From Pseudomonas sp. 10S4 (GTDB lineage Bacteria; Pseudomonadota; Gammaproteobacteria; Pseudomonadales; Pseudomonadaceae): a stretch of DNA of 64,000 bases. The first letter of the stretch is position 1, and each line of letters opens with the position of its first letter. This document shows positions 26,248 to 33,933 of this stretch, piece after piece. The position numbers and the translations under genes are program-made. Where the stretch lies: the NCBI RefSeq assembly GCF_034344865.1, contig NZ_CP133774.1, positions 3,720,001-3,784,000 of the forward strand, read 5' to 3'. The notes below the pieces were generated by a model. It was not told the origin of the DNA and made no database searches. It worked only from the letters and a program-made list of their open reading frames with translations.

Positions 26248-26607
26248 ATGTTCAAGATCACCCCCCAATCCGCCAGAAACCGATGACGTTTCCCCGTACG
26301 AAACCGCCGATTCCAAAAAACTCAACGACGCCGCCGATCGCGCTCTCGATTACTACCTCAAACCAGTTATTCCCAAAGACGCCCAACGCAAACCCAGCAC
26401 GCTTTTTTTGTCGACCCCGACGCGGATGACGAAACGCTGCTGGCCAACACCTGCGAATCCCTGGCGTCGGCAAGTGTGATGCTCAGTGATGCCGCGGGCT
26501 TGTTGGAGGGCACGCAACGCAACACCATCCTGGGGATTCAACAGGTGGTGATGCTGGGTGAGTTGGCGGTGAATCGCATGCTGGACAGGCTTGATCCGCA
26601 GCCTTAG
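26248..26607 (+). pseudogene. DUF6124 family gene with two compensating frameshifts
   Basis: The ATG and first codons (MFKITP) match the intact copy at 10.4 kb, but a C6 tract (26261-26266) has one base too many and a T7 tract (26403-26409) one too few. Reading through both indels gives 119 residues, the same length as the intact copy, with the matching segments KLNDAADRALDYYLKP, RKPSTLF and VMLGELAVNRMLDRLDPQP. Without correction translation stops after 12 codons. Either a recent pseudogene, a sequencing error, or a phase-variable tract. Confidence 0.8.
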
Positions 26608-26623
26608 CGGTAATTGACAGATC

Positions 26624-26693
26624 GAGCTCCTACATCGGGATGGCGTACATGGTGTAGGAGCTGTCGAGCGAAGCGAGGTTGCGATCTTTTGAA
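26624..26693. repeat. REP-like palindrome
   Basis: GAGCTCCTACA...TGTAGGAGCT arms, followed by a GTTGCGATCTTTTGA unit. It lies between the DUF6124 pseudogene and the convergent FlhB-like gene. Confidence 0.7.
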
Positions 26694-26705
26694 TTCAACC
26701 CGGAA

Positions 26706-27035
26706 TCAGTAATCATCCCCACGCTCGGTCACATTCTTCTCGAGCACCGGTGCGTTTGGATCATGCCCCGCCGGGAACTTGCCCTTCAGATTCCACGCAA
26801 ACGCAATAATCTCGGCAATCGTGCGATATAACTCCTGCGGAATACTTTCCCCCAGTTCCATCCGCGCCAGCAGCCTCACCAGTTCGGGGTTCTCATAGAT
26901 TGGCACTTCGTAGTCGCGGGCAATCTTCAGAATGGCTTCGGCCAGTGCGTCGTCACCCTTGGCCGTGAGGGTCGGGGCGTGGGTGCCGTCGTACTTGAGG
27001 GCGATGGCCTGGCGTGGGGTGTTGGGATTGTTCAT
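26706..27035 (-). CDS. FlhB C-terminal-domain homologue (left copy)
   Basis: A 109-residue stand-alone protein related to the cytoplasmic domain of FlhB/EscU (NPNTPRQAIALKYDG, AKGDDALAEAILKIARDYEVPIYENPEL, IAEIIAFAWNLKGKF). It has no membrane part and has NPNTP in place of the NPTH cleavage site, like YlqH-type proteins. Right-hand twin at 33568-33897 differs at scattered positions. Just upstream the last dozen codons of a FliK-like gene (TRLEQRWVDETA) survive before homology ends near 27071, so this copy is the remnant of a recombination event rather than a complete fliK2-flhB2 pair. ATG 27035. Confidence 0.85.
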   Translation of the reverse strand: MNNPNTPRQAIALKYDGTHAPTLTAKGDDALAEAILKIARDYEVPIYENPELVRLLARMELGESIPQELYRTIAEIIAFAWNLKGKFPAGHDPNAPVLEKNVTERGDDY

Positions 27036-27071
27036 GCGGTTTCGTCGACCCAGCGTTGTTCGAGGCGGGTT
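26709..27071. repeat. Direct repeat bounding the island (left arm)
   Basis: About 363 bases closely similar to 33571-33933 in the same orientation; by eye roughly nine in ten bases agree. The repeat spans the FlhB-like gene and the last codons of the FliK-like gene. The two arms frame the 6.5-kb gene cluster between them. Confidence 0.8.
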
Positions 27072-27457
27072 TTGGGGGGCATCTGGCAAGGCACTAATCG
27101 GCTTGGCGTGGCAGCTATATTTATGGCGATACGGAAGGTGAAGGTGATGGAAATTCAGATTGGGTACCCGTCCTCAGACCAAGACTACACTGCCTTAGTC
27201 CCTTGCCCACAACTTTGTCGGATCCCGCCGACTTGTAATAGTTGTCCGTCGTCGGTAACTTGATAATCCATTGGATTGGTCGGTTCGTCTTAGCTAACTT
27301 AGCTAGTAATACGTCTTAAATAAGAGTTTTGTATTGAGTCGTGGCGTTTAAATAATAGGAGGTGGCTTTTTCAGTGAGTTTGTCTGCTTTCTGTTTTAAG
27401 CTGAAATTAATATGTAAATGATATCCATAGCCTCGTATTGAGAAAATAATAAGGACT
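27072..27457. other. AT-rich intergenic region at the left end of the island
   Basis: 386 bases without a convincing gene and clearly richer in A+T than the surrounding genome. It contains a tandem 8-9 base repeat (CTTAGCTAA CTTAGCTAG, near 27292-27309) and several TATAAT-like hexamers. A promoter for the following cluster is probable here, but no single one can be chosen. It looks foreign to the host. Confidence 0.6.
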
Positions 27458-27820
27458 ATGTATCTCACTAAGATAAAAGAAATCACTGCTAATATACTTT
27501 TTTTGGGCTTTGCAGACGATATAAAAGGCGATGCATCATTCGAGGAAATTGGTTTTTCCTCCATTGACTTCATTGATTTTTGTTATGAGGTCAAGGCGCA
27601 GATAGATCCAAGTATTGAGCCGAATGATATATGGCCATTTACGAGGTTGCTGGTCGATCCACAATTTTATGCTGAAGGCTGCTGGACTGAGGCAGGTAGA
27701 AAAATTGTAAATGACCTATTAGGTGTGGACGACAGTGTGGTGGTAGATCCCAAGTCGCTGGATCAATACTGGACGCCAGAATTCTGCGCCCGACGAATTG
27801 AGACGGTTCTAAATGCCTAA
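27458..27820 (+). CDS. Acyl carrier protein-like, first gene of the island
   Basis: A 120-residue protein whose first 75 residues fit an acyl carrier protein: helix I (LTKIKEITANILFLG), the phosphopantetheine-site region EIGFSSIDFIDF with the likely Ser at 35 (S-I in place of the usual D-S-L), and helix III. The C-terminal 45 residues are an unusual extension. It would hold intermediates for the ketosynthases that follow. The gene overlaps the next by eight bases. Codons are more A+T-rich than those of the flagellar genes. Confidence 0.65.
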   Translation: MYLTKIKEITANILFLGFADDIKGDASFEEIGFSSIDFIDFCYEVKAQIDPSIEPNDIWPFTRLLVDPQFYAEGCWTEAGRKIVNDLLGVDDSVVVDPKSLDQYWTPEFCARRIETVLNA

Positions 27821-28939
27821 TCTATTCATCACCGGCTATGGCATTGAACAGGCAGCGTTGAATCCATATGACTTGGCTCAGTGCCTGACTGAGCGCCCAG
27901 ACGATTTGCCAGACAACCAGCCAGGAGAGGCAAAGTTGTTAGCGGCTATTGTTCCGCACATCGCTCGCGAAGATCGGGCGATGCTGACCTCTCAAACGAT
28001 TTGTAGCTTAAATGTTGGTTTCTTGGCCATGAGCATGGCCCAGCAACATGCTGGTTTCACTTTGGATGAAAAGGACGCCATGTGCGTGTACACCACCTAT
28101 GAAACGGTCCGTGATTTCCATGAAGTAATTTGGCAATTCAAGTCGTCCAGCGAGCACTACACCAACAAAGATTTTCTGTTCGCCAATCTGGGGAAGTTGC
28201 CAACGCTGTGCATCCGTTGCGATTGTTTCGCAAGCTGCCTACCAATGGTCTTTTCCATTTATCCAAGCTCTTCGGGCTACGCGGCGGCGGTTATCCGTTG
28301 CGCAAGATGTCATTGGGTGGGCTTTCCTTGCTGGAGGAAGCTTTTTATAACCTACCTTGCAGTGAGTCCAGCGGGGCGTTGATCTGTGCCTACGGTGATA
28401 TGTCGAAAGCCGATAACTCCCAGGTGTTCAAAAAAATGGGGTTGATCAATGCCAAGGAACCCCAGCGCTCAAGCGTTAATGGAACCAGTGGCGCGGTGTC
28501 GCTGGTTGTCGAAACCGGAGAACGGATTTCTCGGTTGCACGTCCAACCGCTGGCAGAAGTGTTGCTGGCGGTCAGTCGATTCTCCACCAGCATGTTCGCT
28601 TCACACCAGGACTGGGTCGAGGCTTACGCACAGTTGGAACCCTGGGTACGTGAAAGTCATCCGGTTGTGGTGCTTTACGACAACGGTGCACCTGGCATTG
28701 GCGAGGCGGAAGTGCAGGCGCTGGAGAGCAGTCTGAACACCTTTGAGTTACGTCGTTACAAACCCTGGTCGCGGTATGCAGTGGCAACCAGCGGTCTGGT
28801 AGATCTGGTGTGCGCGTTGGCCGACCCGTCCATTGAGCCGGGGCGGGTGATCATCATCCATGGCGAAGGTGCAGGGATGGGCCTGGGTTTGATCGTGTTG
28901 CGCAAGTCATCAATGCCATCGCAGAAGGCCTCGTCATGA
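27813..28939 (+). pseudogene. Ketosynthase-like (chain-length-factor type) gene, one frameshift
   Basis: Two frames joined by restoring one G in the G4 run at 28191-28194 give a 375-residue thiolase-fold protein. The block NAVHPLRLFRKLPTNGLFHLSKLFGLRGGG resembles the conserved approach to the ketosynthase active site, but the catalytic cysteine position reads KMSLGGLSLLEEA, without Cys. It is therefore likely to be a non-catalytic partner (chain length factor) of the intact ketosynthase that follows with a four-base overlap. As sequenced, the first frame ends prematurely at 28382. Confidence 0.65.
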
Positions 28940-30195
28940 ATCAGCAAAGGGTTGTCATCAGCGGGTTCGGTTGTTGTACACCGTTGGGCGATCACTATGC
29001 AGCCATTGAAGAATCGCTGCGAGATGGCCGCTCCGGGGTGAGAAAAATCGCCAAATATGACACCGCTACATTCAAGAGCCATTTTGCCGGGATTCCGGTG
29101 TCGGGAAACTTTCCCACACACGACGTGCGGCGGCGGTTCAGTCACGATGAGTTCTATACCCGTACCGCCATGGAAAATCTGCTGGCGTCGGTGTCCTTTG
29201 ATCCTGGCTCGATCGGTGAGCAGCGCATTGGTTGTTTCCTGGGGGTTGACGAGCCCGCGGTGGACATTCAGCAAACGGTCGACCTGGCCTACGATCTGAA
29301 CAAGGTGGACGGGCAGTTTGCCAATCTCGACCCGGCACTCGAAAGGCATTTTCGCGTACAGGACTTCATTCGTTACGACCCGACCAATGCGTTGCGCACG
29401 GTGCATAAGTTTGTGCCGTTCAAGGGGCCGGCATCGGTGCATCTGGGGCTGTGTTCCGCTTCCCTGCAAGCCATCGGCACCGGTTTTCAAGCCGTAAGGC
29501 AAGGGCGCGTGGATGCGGCGATCGTTGGCGGTATCTCGGCCAAGGTCACCGCCGAACATTACATCGGGTTGGAGTCAGTCGATATCATCGCTACCGATGA
29601 ACGACTCGACGCCACGGCGCTGTCGCGACCCTTCGATGCGCGGCGTTCGGGTTATCTGCCCGCTGAAGGCGCGGTGCTGTTTCTGCTCGAGTCTCTGGAC
29701 GCATGTCTGAAAGCAGGGCGGGAACCGTTGATGGAACTGGTGGGTTTTGGCACCAGTACCAACGCCAGCCATATCGTCAAACCCGCACCCGACAGCGGCG
29801 AGATGAAACTGGCCATGACCCGGGCCTTGAAAAACGCCGGATTGCAGGCGCGCGATATTGGAATGGTCAATGCGCACGGGACTTCGACAATACTCAATGA
29901 CTTGCACGAGTCCGCCGCCATTTGCGCGGTACTGGGAGAGCAAGTGCCTGTCACCGCCAACAAGTCTTTGCACGGGCACATGATTGCCGCCGCCGGGGCC
30001 ATGGAAACCCTCAATACCTTGATCAGCCTGCGTTCGAGGTTCATTCCGGGAACGATCAATCTCGAGTCCAGGGACCCTGACTGCCTGGCCAATGTTTCTC
30101 CGTTCACCTTGCAGCGTCCAGTGGACTACTGCCTGAAAAACTCCTTCGGCATGGGCGGCCTGGCCGCGTCGATGATATTTAAAAGAATCGGATAA
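28936..30195 (+). CDS. Beta-ketoacyl-ACP synthase (KAS II type)
   Basis: A 419-residue intact ketosynthase. The catalytic cysteine lies in LGLCSASLQAIG, the two histidines in VNAHGTSTILND and NKSLHGHMIAAAG, and the glycine-rich end in NSFGMGGLAASMIF. It would condense malonyl units with acyl-ACP. It pairs with the degenerate homologue upstream (ATGA overlap), the arrangement of type II polyketide and aryl-polyene systems. The stop overlaps the next start by one base. The substrate is not predictable from sequence alone. Confidence 0.85.
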   Translation: MNQQRVVISGFGCCTPLGDHYAAIEESLRDGRSGVRKIAKYDTATFKSHFAGIPVSGNFPTHDVRRRFSHDEFYTRTAMENLLASVSFDPGSIGEQRIGCFLGVDEPAVDIQQTVDLAYDLNKVDGQFANLDPALERHFRVQDFIRYDPTNALRTVHKFVPFKGPASVHLGLCSASLQAIGTGFQAVRQGRVDAAIVGGISAKVTAEHYIGLESVDIIATDERLDATALSRPFDARRSGYLPAEGAVLFLLESLDACLKAGREPLMELVGFGTSTNASHIVKPAPDSGEMKLAMTRALKNAGLQARDIGMVNAHGTSTILNDLHESAAICAVLGEQVPVTANKSLHGHMIAAAGAMETLNTLISLRSRFIPGTINLESRDPDCLANVSPFTLQRPVDYCLKNSFGMGGLAASMIFKRIG

Positions 30196-31434
30196 TGACT
30201 ATAAAAAGCCGCACTTCGTTTGATATCGAAAAATTCAACAAGATGATCGGCGAGTACGCCGAACAGGGTTATCCGCTGGATTTGCCAACGGTCACGGGAT
30301 ATGACGATTTCGTGCACAAATACCCGCCATTGAGCAAAAAAGCACTGATGCAGGTCAGCGATACGCTGATTGATGCTGGCAAGCTACAGCATTGCTACGT
30401 CATCTCGACCTCGGGCACCACCTCGGCGCCGCTGGTCCTGGCCAGTCGTATCTTCCAGCGTGTCACCGAGGACAGCTACCCTTATCAGGTGCGCGGTTTC
30501 ATGGCCGAGCATGTGTTTTGTGCCGAGGACACCGTGGTCAATCTGCTGACCGCCGGCTGCCTGGGTTACAACTATGAAGGAATGTGCCGGATGCTTGAGC
30601 CGATCGGCTCGACGGTGTTGCCGGTAGGGCGTCCTCGACGTGATGAACAACATGCCGTCGTTACTCGCCACCATGAAGAGTTTCAACGCAAACGTATTGG
30701 TGGGCTCACCGACCGGGATCATCCAGGTCGCCCAGGCCGCGGAACAGCTTGACGTGGATCTGGCCATCACCAAGATCGTGTTTGTCGGGGAGGCATTTCA
30801 CCTGGGCAAGCGCGAATTTATCCAGCGCCTGTGGCCCAAGGCGCAATTCCATAGCCTGTACGGGGCCACGGAGCTGGGGTTCGCGGCGGTGAACACGCCG
30901 GCCATGGAGCCGCACCAGCACTTGATATTGTCAGACTGGTTCTTCATGGAGCAGACCGATTCCGGCGAGCTACTGGTGACCGACCTGAAGGCCCCGGTGG
31001 TGCCGGTCATTCGCTACCGGATTGGTGATGTCGGTGAGCTGACCCTGAGTGAAGACAACCAGTATTACCTCAAGATCGGCCAACGCGTGGCTGAGGAGTT
31101 CAGTCTCGGCGGGCACCGCATCAGCCTGACACTGATTGAGCAGGCATTGGTGGCCGCCAAGGTGCCGTCAGAGGCGTTTCAGGTGCGCCTGTCAACCACT
31201 GACGCAGGCAAGGACAGCGTTACGGTCCTTGTCGATGTCGAGCCTTCGGTCATCAATGATGCCTGGGGCGTGCGGCTGCAAGAGCAACTCTTGCTGATTC
31301 CAAAGTTGAAGGAGGCAGTGACGCGTGGTGTTGCGGTGGTCAAGTGGGCGAACAACGCAGATTTCTCCTATAACCCACGGGGCAGCCTCAATCGTTTGCT
31401 CGACCATCGCAATCAACTTTCGGTTGTTGGCTGA
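30195..31434 (+). pseudogene. AMP-dependent acyl/aryl-CoA (ACP) ligase, one frameshift
   Basis: Two frames meet at the CC at 30633-30634; removing one C gives a continuous protein of about 412 residues like phenylacetate-CoA ligase. It has the adenylate-loop motif ISTSGTTSAPLVL, the A5 motif SLYGATELGFAAV and the A7-like YRIGDVGELTL. It would activate a starter acid for the ketosynthases. In the given sequence the first frame stops at 30752 and the rest is only reachable from an internal ATG (30640). Confidence 0.7.
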
Positions 31435-31457
31435 TCGTCATTGTTTGTCTCAGGCAT

Positions 31458-31982
31458 GTGCAGTGCCAAGGGGTTTTTATACTGGACATTTTGCGCGGTA
31501 CACCGCTGTGGGTTTATGCGGTTTTTTTCATCGTGACCTATTACGGCGTCATTGCCTGCTTCACGAATAATAAATCAAAACGCTCGTTGCAAATAACGCC
31601 GGTGATCTTCGTCGCCATTTCCCTGGCCTCGCTGAAACTCTCCCAGGGGGTCGTGATTCCGCTGTCGGTTTATGCCCTGGGATTGCTCGCGGGATGGGCG
31701 CTGGCCTTGCGCTTTTACTCGTATCACAACGTGGAACGTGAGGGCGAGCGGCTGGTACTGGGCGGCACGATCAAGGTGCTGATGGTGTACTGGTGTTTTT
31801 TTGCCTGGCGTTACTACAGCGGTTACCAGGCGGCGATGCATCCGGAGTTGGCCGATGACGTGTCGGTGGCGGCCTGGTCGGCGCTGGGGTCCGGGCTGAT
31901 TAATGGTCTGATTGTCGGCCGAAGCCTCAGGCTGCTGCGTTTTTTCAAGACCGATAACGTGACCGCGGCGCCGTCCAAATGA
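31458..31982 (+). CDS. Four-helix membrane protein, DUF6622-like
   Basis: A 174-residue integral membrane protein with about four hydrophobic helices (around WVYAVFFIVTYYGVIACF, ITPVIFVAISLASL, VYALGLLAGWALAL and IKVLMVYWCFFAW). The N-terminal motif ILRGTPLWVYAVFF resembles small DUF6622 proteins; this family call is tentative. GTG 31458 is the longest start; CTG at 31482 has a better-placed AAGGGG site and may be the true or an ancestral ATG start. Stop overlaps the next gene (ATGA). Confidence 0.6.
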   Translation: MQCQGVFILDILRGTPLWVYAVFFIVTYYGVIACFTNNKSKRSLQITPVIFVAISLASLKLSQGVVIPLSVYALGLLAGWALALRFYSYHNVEREGERLVLGGTIKVLMVYWCFFAWRYYSGYQAAMHPELADDVSVAAWSALGSGLINGLIVGRSLRLLRFFKTDNVTAAPSK

Positions 31983-32353
31983 AGGCTTACCTGGACATGT
32001 GCCCTGCGGTCGAGCCGATGGGAGAGGGCTGGAGCAGCCAAGTGAATGAGGGGCGCTTTGAGCGGTATATCGAACGTTATGGCGCGGTCGTCGTGCTGTC
32101 CGAATTGCTCAATCAGTTTGCCGTGCGATGCGTACGCGGGGCTAGCGGTACAGCGCCGTCGACCCATTACGTCCCGGCGCTGATTACCGGTTTGCGCGTC
32201 TTGAACCCTCGGCGGATCACGCAATTGACGGGGCGAGTCAGTGTGGACGGCGGCGCAGGGCGTGTCGAAGTCTTCGCCACGCTCGGTCCAGATGCCCAGG
32301 CTCATGCGTTGGCGACCATCACGGTGTTGAGCCTGAAGGCGCGCCAGCCATGA
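31979..32353 (+). CDS. Unknown small island protein
   Basis: 124 residues with no family recognised. It is soluble and rich in beta-strand-forming segments (YGAVVVLSEL, HYVPALITGLRVL, LTGRVSVDGGAGRVEVFATLG, ALATITVLSL), so a hotdog-like fold (thioesterase/dehydratase relative) is conceivable but not shown. It overlaps both neighbours by four bases, so it belongs to the island operon. Confidence 0.6.
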   Translation: MKAYLDMCPAVEPMGEGWSSQVNEGRFERYIERYGAVVVLSELLNQFAVRCVRGASGTAPSTHYVPALITGLRVLNPRRITQLTGRVSVDGGAGRVEVFATLGPDAQAHALATITVLSLKARQP

Positions 32354-32895
32354 TCAAACTCATGATTCCCTGGTTGTTGTTTCCCTACCTGATTGACTGG
32401 TTCGACGGCAATTTTGCGAAGGCCGCCTTGTCGGTAGCCTTTTTGATGTTCGTCTTGTGTTTCGACACGCTTCGAAGGGGCTTCGTCATTGAATGCACGT
32501 TGGTCATTTGCCTGCTCGGTATGGCGCTGATGTCCGTGTATTGGCCAGGTCTCTCTACCTTCGAAAACGTCAAGCTCCTGTTGTATGGCGTGTTGACGGT
32601 CATCGGCTGGTCGAGTGTATGGCGCGGGCAACCGTTCACCTTGCAGTACGGCAGTGAAGGCGTTGACGAAGATGCCCGCCAGTCCAGTGCGTTTTTCGAC
32701 ATCAACAACACGATCACCAAGACGTGGTGCATGACGTTCTCGATCAACGCGGTGTTAGCGGGGTTGAGCCTGGGTTTTGAAGCGTACTGGCCGGTGTTCC
32801 TGATCGGTTCTTACATGAGCATTTTGGTGGCATCGGTCATGACGGAAGTCTTCCCGGATGCCTACTTCAGCAAAAGGATGTCAGCTAATGGCTGA
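32350..32895 (+). CDS. Island integral membrane protein, unknown
   Basis: 181 residues with about five hydrophobic helices (e.g. MIPWLLFPYLIDWF, AALSVAFLMFVLCF, CTLVICLLGMALMSVYW, AYWPVFLIGSYMSILVASVM). No family recognised; a transport or membrane-tethering role for the product is possible. It is coupled to its neighbours by ATGA at 32350 and an eight-base overlap with the dehydratase start. Confidence 0.6.
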   Translation: MIKLMIPWLLFPYLIDWFDGNFAKAALSVAFLMFVLCFDTLRRGFVIECTLVICLLGMALMSVYWPGLSTFENVKLLLYGVLTVIGWSSVWRGQPFTLQYGSEGVDEDARQSSAFFDINNTITKTWCMTFSINAVLAGLSLGFEAYWPVFLIGSYMSILVASVMTEVFPDAYFSKRMSANG

Positions 32896-33258
32896 TTTGC
32901 AGATTTTTCAAATCGACGCCTCCGTGGCCTCGGCCCAACATTTCGACGCTCGCTTGACTGTCAACGAGGCGGCGCCGATTTTCGCAGAGCACTTTCCCGA
33001 TTATCCGATTGTGCCGGGCGCTTGCATCATTGGCTTCGTCAGTGACTGCATCGCACGGATGAAGGGGGCGGCCGTCGAAGCGTTTACGGTTTCCCGGGTG
33101 GCTATTCTCGAACCCATCGTCCCGCGTTTGTCCCTGTGCCTGGTGATCGACAAAAAACCGCGGGCCAGGACCCTGGCCACCAATACAGTTTCAGGCTCCA
33201 TCACGAGGCCATTAACTACTGTCGTGGCGTGATTTCGCTGGAAGGAGAGGGCGTATGA
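32888..33258 (+). pseudogene. FabA/FabZ-like hydroxyacyl-ACP dehydratase, one frameshift
   Basis: The conserved hotdog motif EHFPDYPIVPGACIIGF (FabZ: HFPxxPxxPG) is clear at residues about 37-53. The A6 run at 33152-33157 is one base short. Adding one A restores QYSFRLHHEAINYCRGVISLEGEG and a stop at 33256-33258 that overlaps the next gene by four bases; the repaired protein is 123 residues. As sequenced it ends in an unrelated tail at 33232. It would dehydrate beta-hydroxyacyl-ACP intermediates. Confidence 0.7.
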
Positions 33259-33501
33259 GCGGCATTGCGGTGGTAACGGGTGGCACGCGGGGGATCGGTC
33301 GTCGTATCGCCGAACAGTTTCTGGGTGCCGGTTATAAAGTGTTCGTCACTTACGCTCGGGACGAACAGGCTGCGGCCAGTTTCATGGCGGATTGTAATCG
33401 CGTTTGACCAGACGGCAGAACGCTTGCTGGGCGGGACGGCATTCAGCGAAGACGGCTGGCGCTCGATTCGTCGTACCTATGATGAGTACTTGGTGGGCTG
33501 A
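33255..33501 (+). pseudogene. Truncated FabG-like ketoreductase joined to the tail of another gene
   Basis: ATG 33255 starts a short-chain dehydrogenase N-terminus (AVVTGGTRGIGRRIAEQF, the TGxxxGIG cofactor motif), which ends after 50 codons at 33407. In another frame, to the stop at 33499-33501, reads FDQTAERLLGGTAFSEDGWR and RRTYDEYLVG. That does not look like FabG and seems to be the C-terminus of a different protein. An internal deletion near 33385-33400 that removed most of fabG and the start of the next gene explains both. Confidence 0.6.
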
Positions 33502-33516
33502 TAGGCAAAGAGGGGG

Positions 33517-33546
33517 AACGCCGTCTGGGGGGACGGCGTTTTCTAT
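33517..33546 (+). terminator. Rho-independent terminator closing the island operon
   Basis: AACGCCGTC (33517-33525), loop TGGGGG, GACGGCGTT (33532-33540), then TTCT. A nine-base-pair stem with a T-rich 3' side, 16 bases after the last stop. Confidence 0.85.
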
Positions 33547-33567
33547 ACCGGGCTAGCGTAGAGGCCA

Positions 33568-33897
33568 CTAATAATCATCCCCACGATCCGTCACATCCTT
33601 CTCCACCACCGGCGCATTCGGATCCTGCCCCGCCGGGAATTTCCCCTTCAGGTTCCACGCAAACGCAATAATCTCGGCAATCGTGCGATATAACTCCTCC
33701 GGAATACTGTCCCCCAGTTCCATCTTCGCCAGCAGCCTTACCAGTTCCGGATTCTCATAGATCGGCACTTCGCATTCGCGGGCAATCTTCAGAATAGCTT
33801 CGGCCAGCTCTTCGTCGCCTTTGGCAGTGAGGGTCGGGGCGTGGCTGCCGTCGTATTTAAGGGCGATGGCCTGGCGTGGGGTGTTGGGGTTTTTCAT
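33568..33897 (-). CDS. FlhB C-terminal-domain homologue (right copy)
   Basis: 109 residues, the same family as the left copy (NPNTPRQAIALKYDG, EVPIYENPELVRLLAKMELG, AFAWNLKGKFPAG). Here the pair with the upstream FliK-like gene is complete: ATG 33897 overlaps the FliK-like stop by four bases, so the two are translated together. Stand-alone FlhB-tail proteins next to FliK-like proteins are usual in Pseudomonas before ccmA. A role in export specificity is suspected but unproven. This is the ancestral-looking copy. Confidence 0.88.
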   Translation of the reverse strand: MKNPNTPRQAIALKYDGSHAPTLTAKGDEELAEAILKIARECEVPIYENPELVRLLAKMELGDSIPEELYRTIAEIIAFAWNLKGKFPAGQDPNAPVVEKDVTDRGDDY

Positions 33898-33933
33898 GCG
33901 GTTTCGTCGACCCAGCGTTGTTCGAGGCGGGTT
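33571..33933. repeat. Direct repeat bounding the island (right arm)
   Basis: Counterpart of 26709-27071 in the same orientation, spanning the FlhB-like gene and the end of the FliK-like gene. The similarity stops a few bases after the codons TRLEQRW. Confidence 0.8.

Noticed and set aside
26709..33933. Composite transposon bounded by the direct repeats
   Set aside because: The repeats are parts of a normal chromosomal gene with no terminal inverted repeats, transposase or target duplication.
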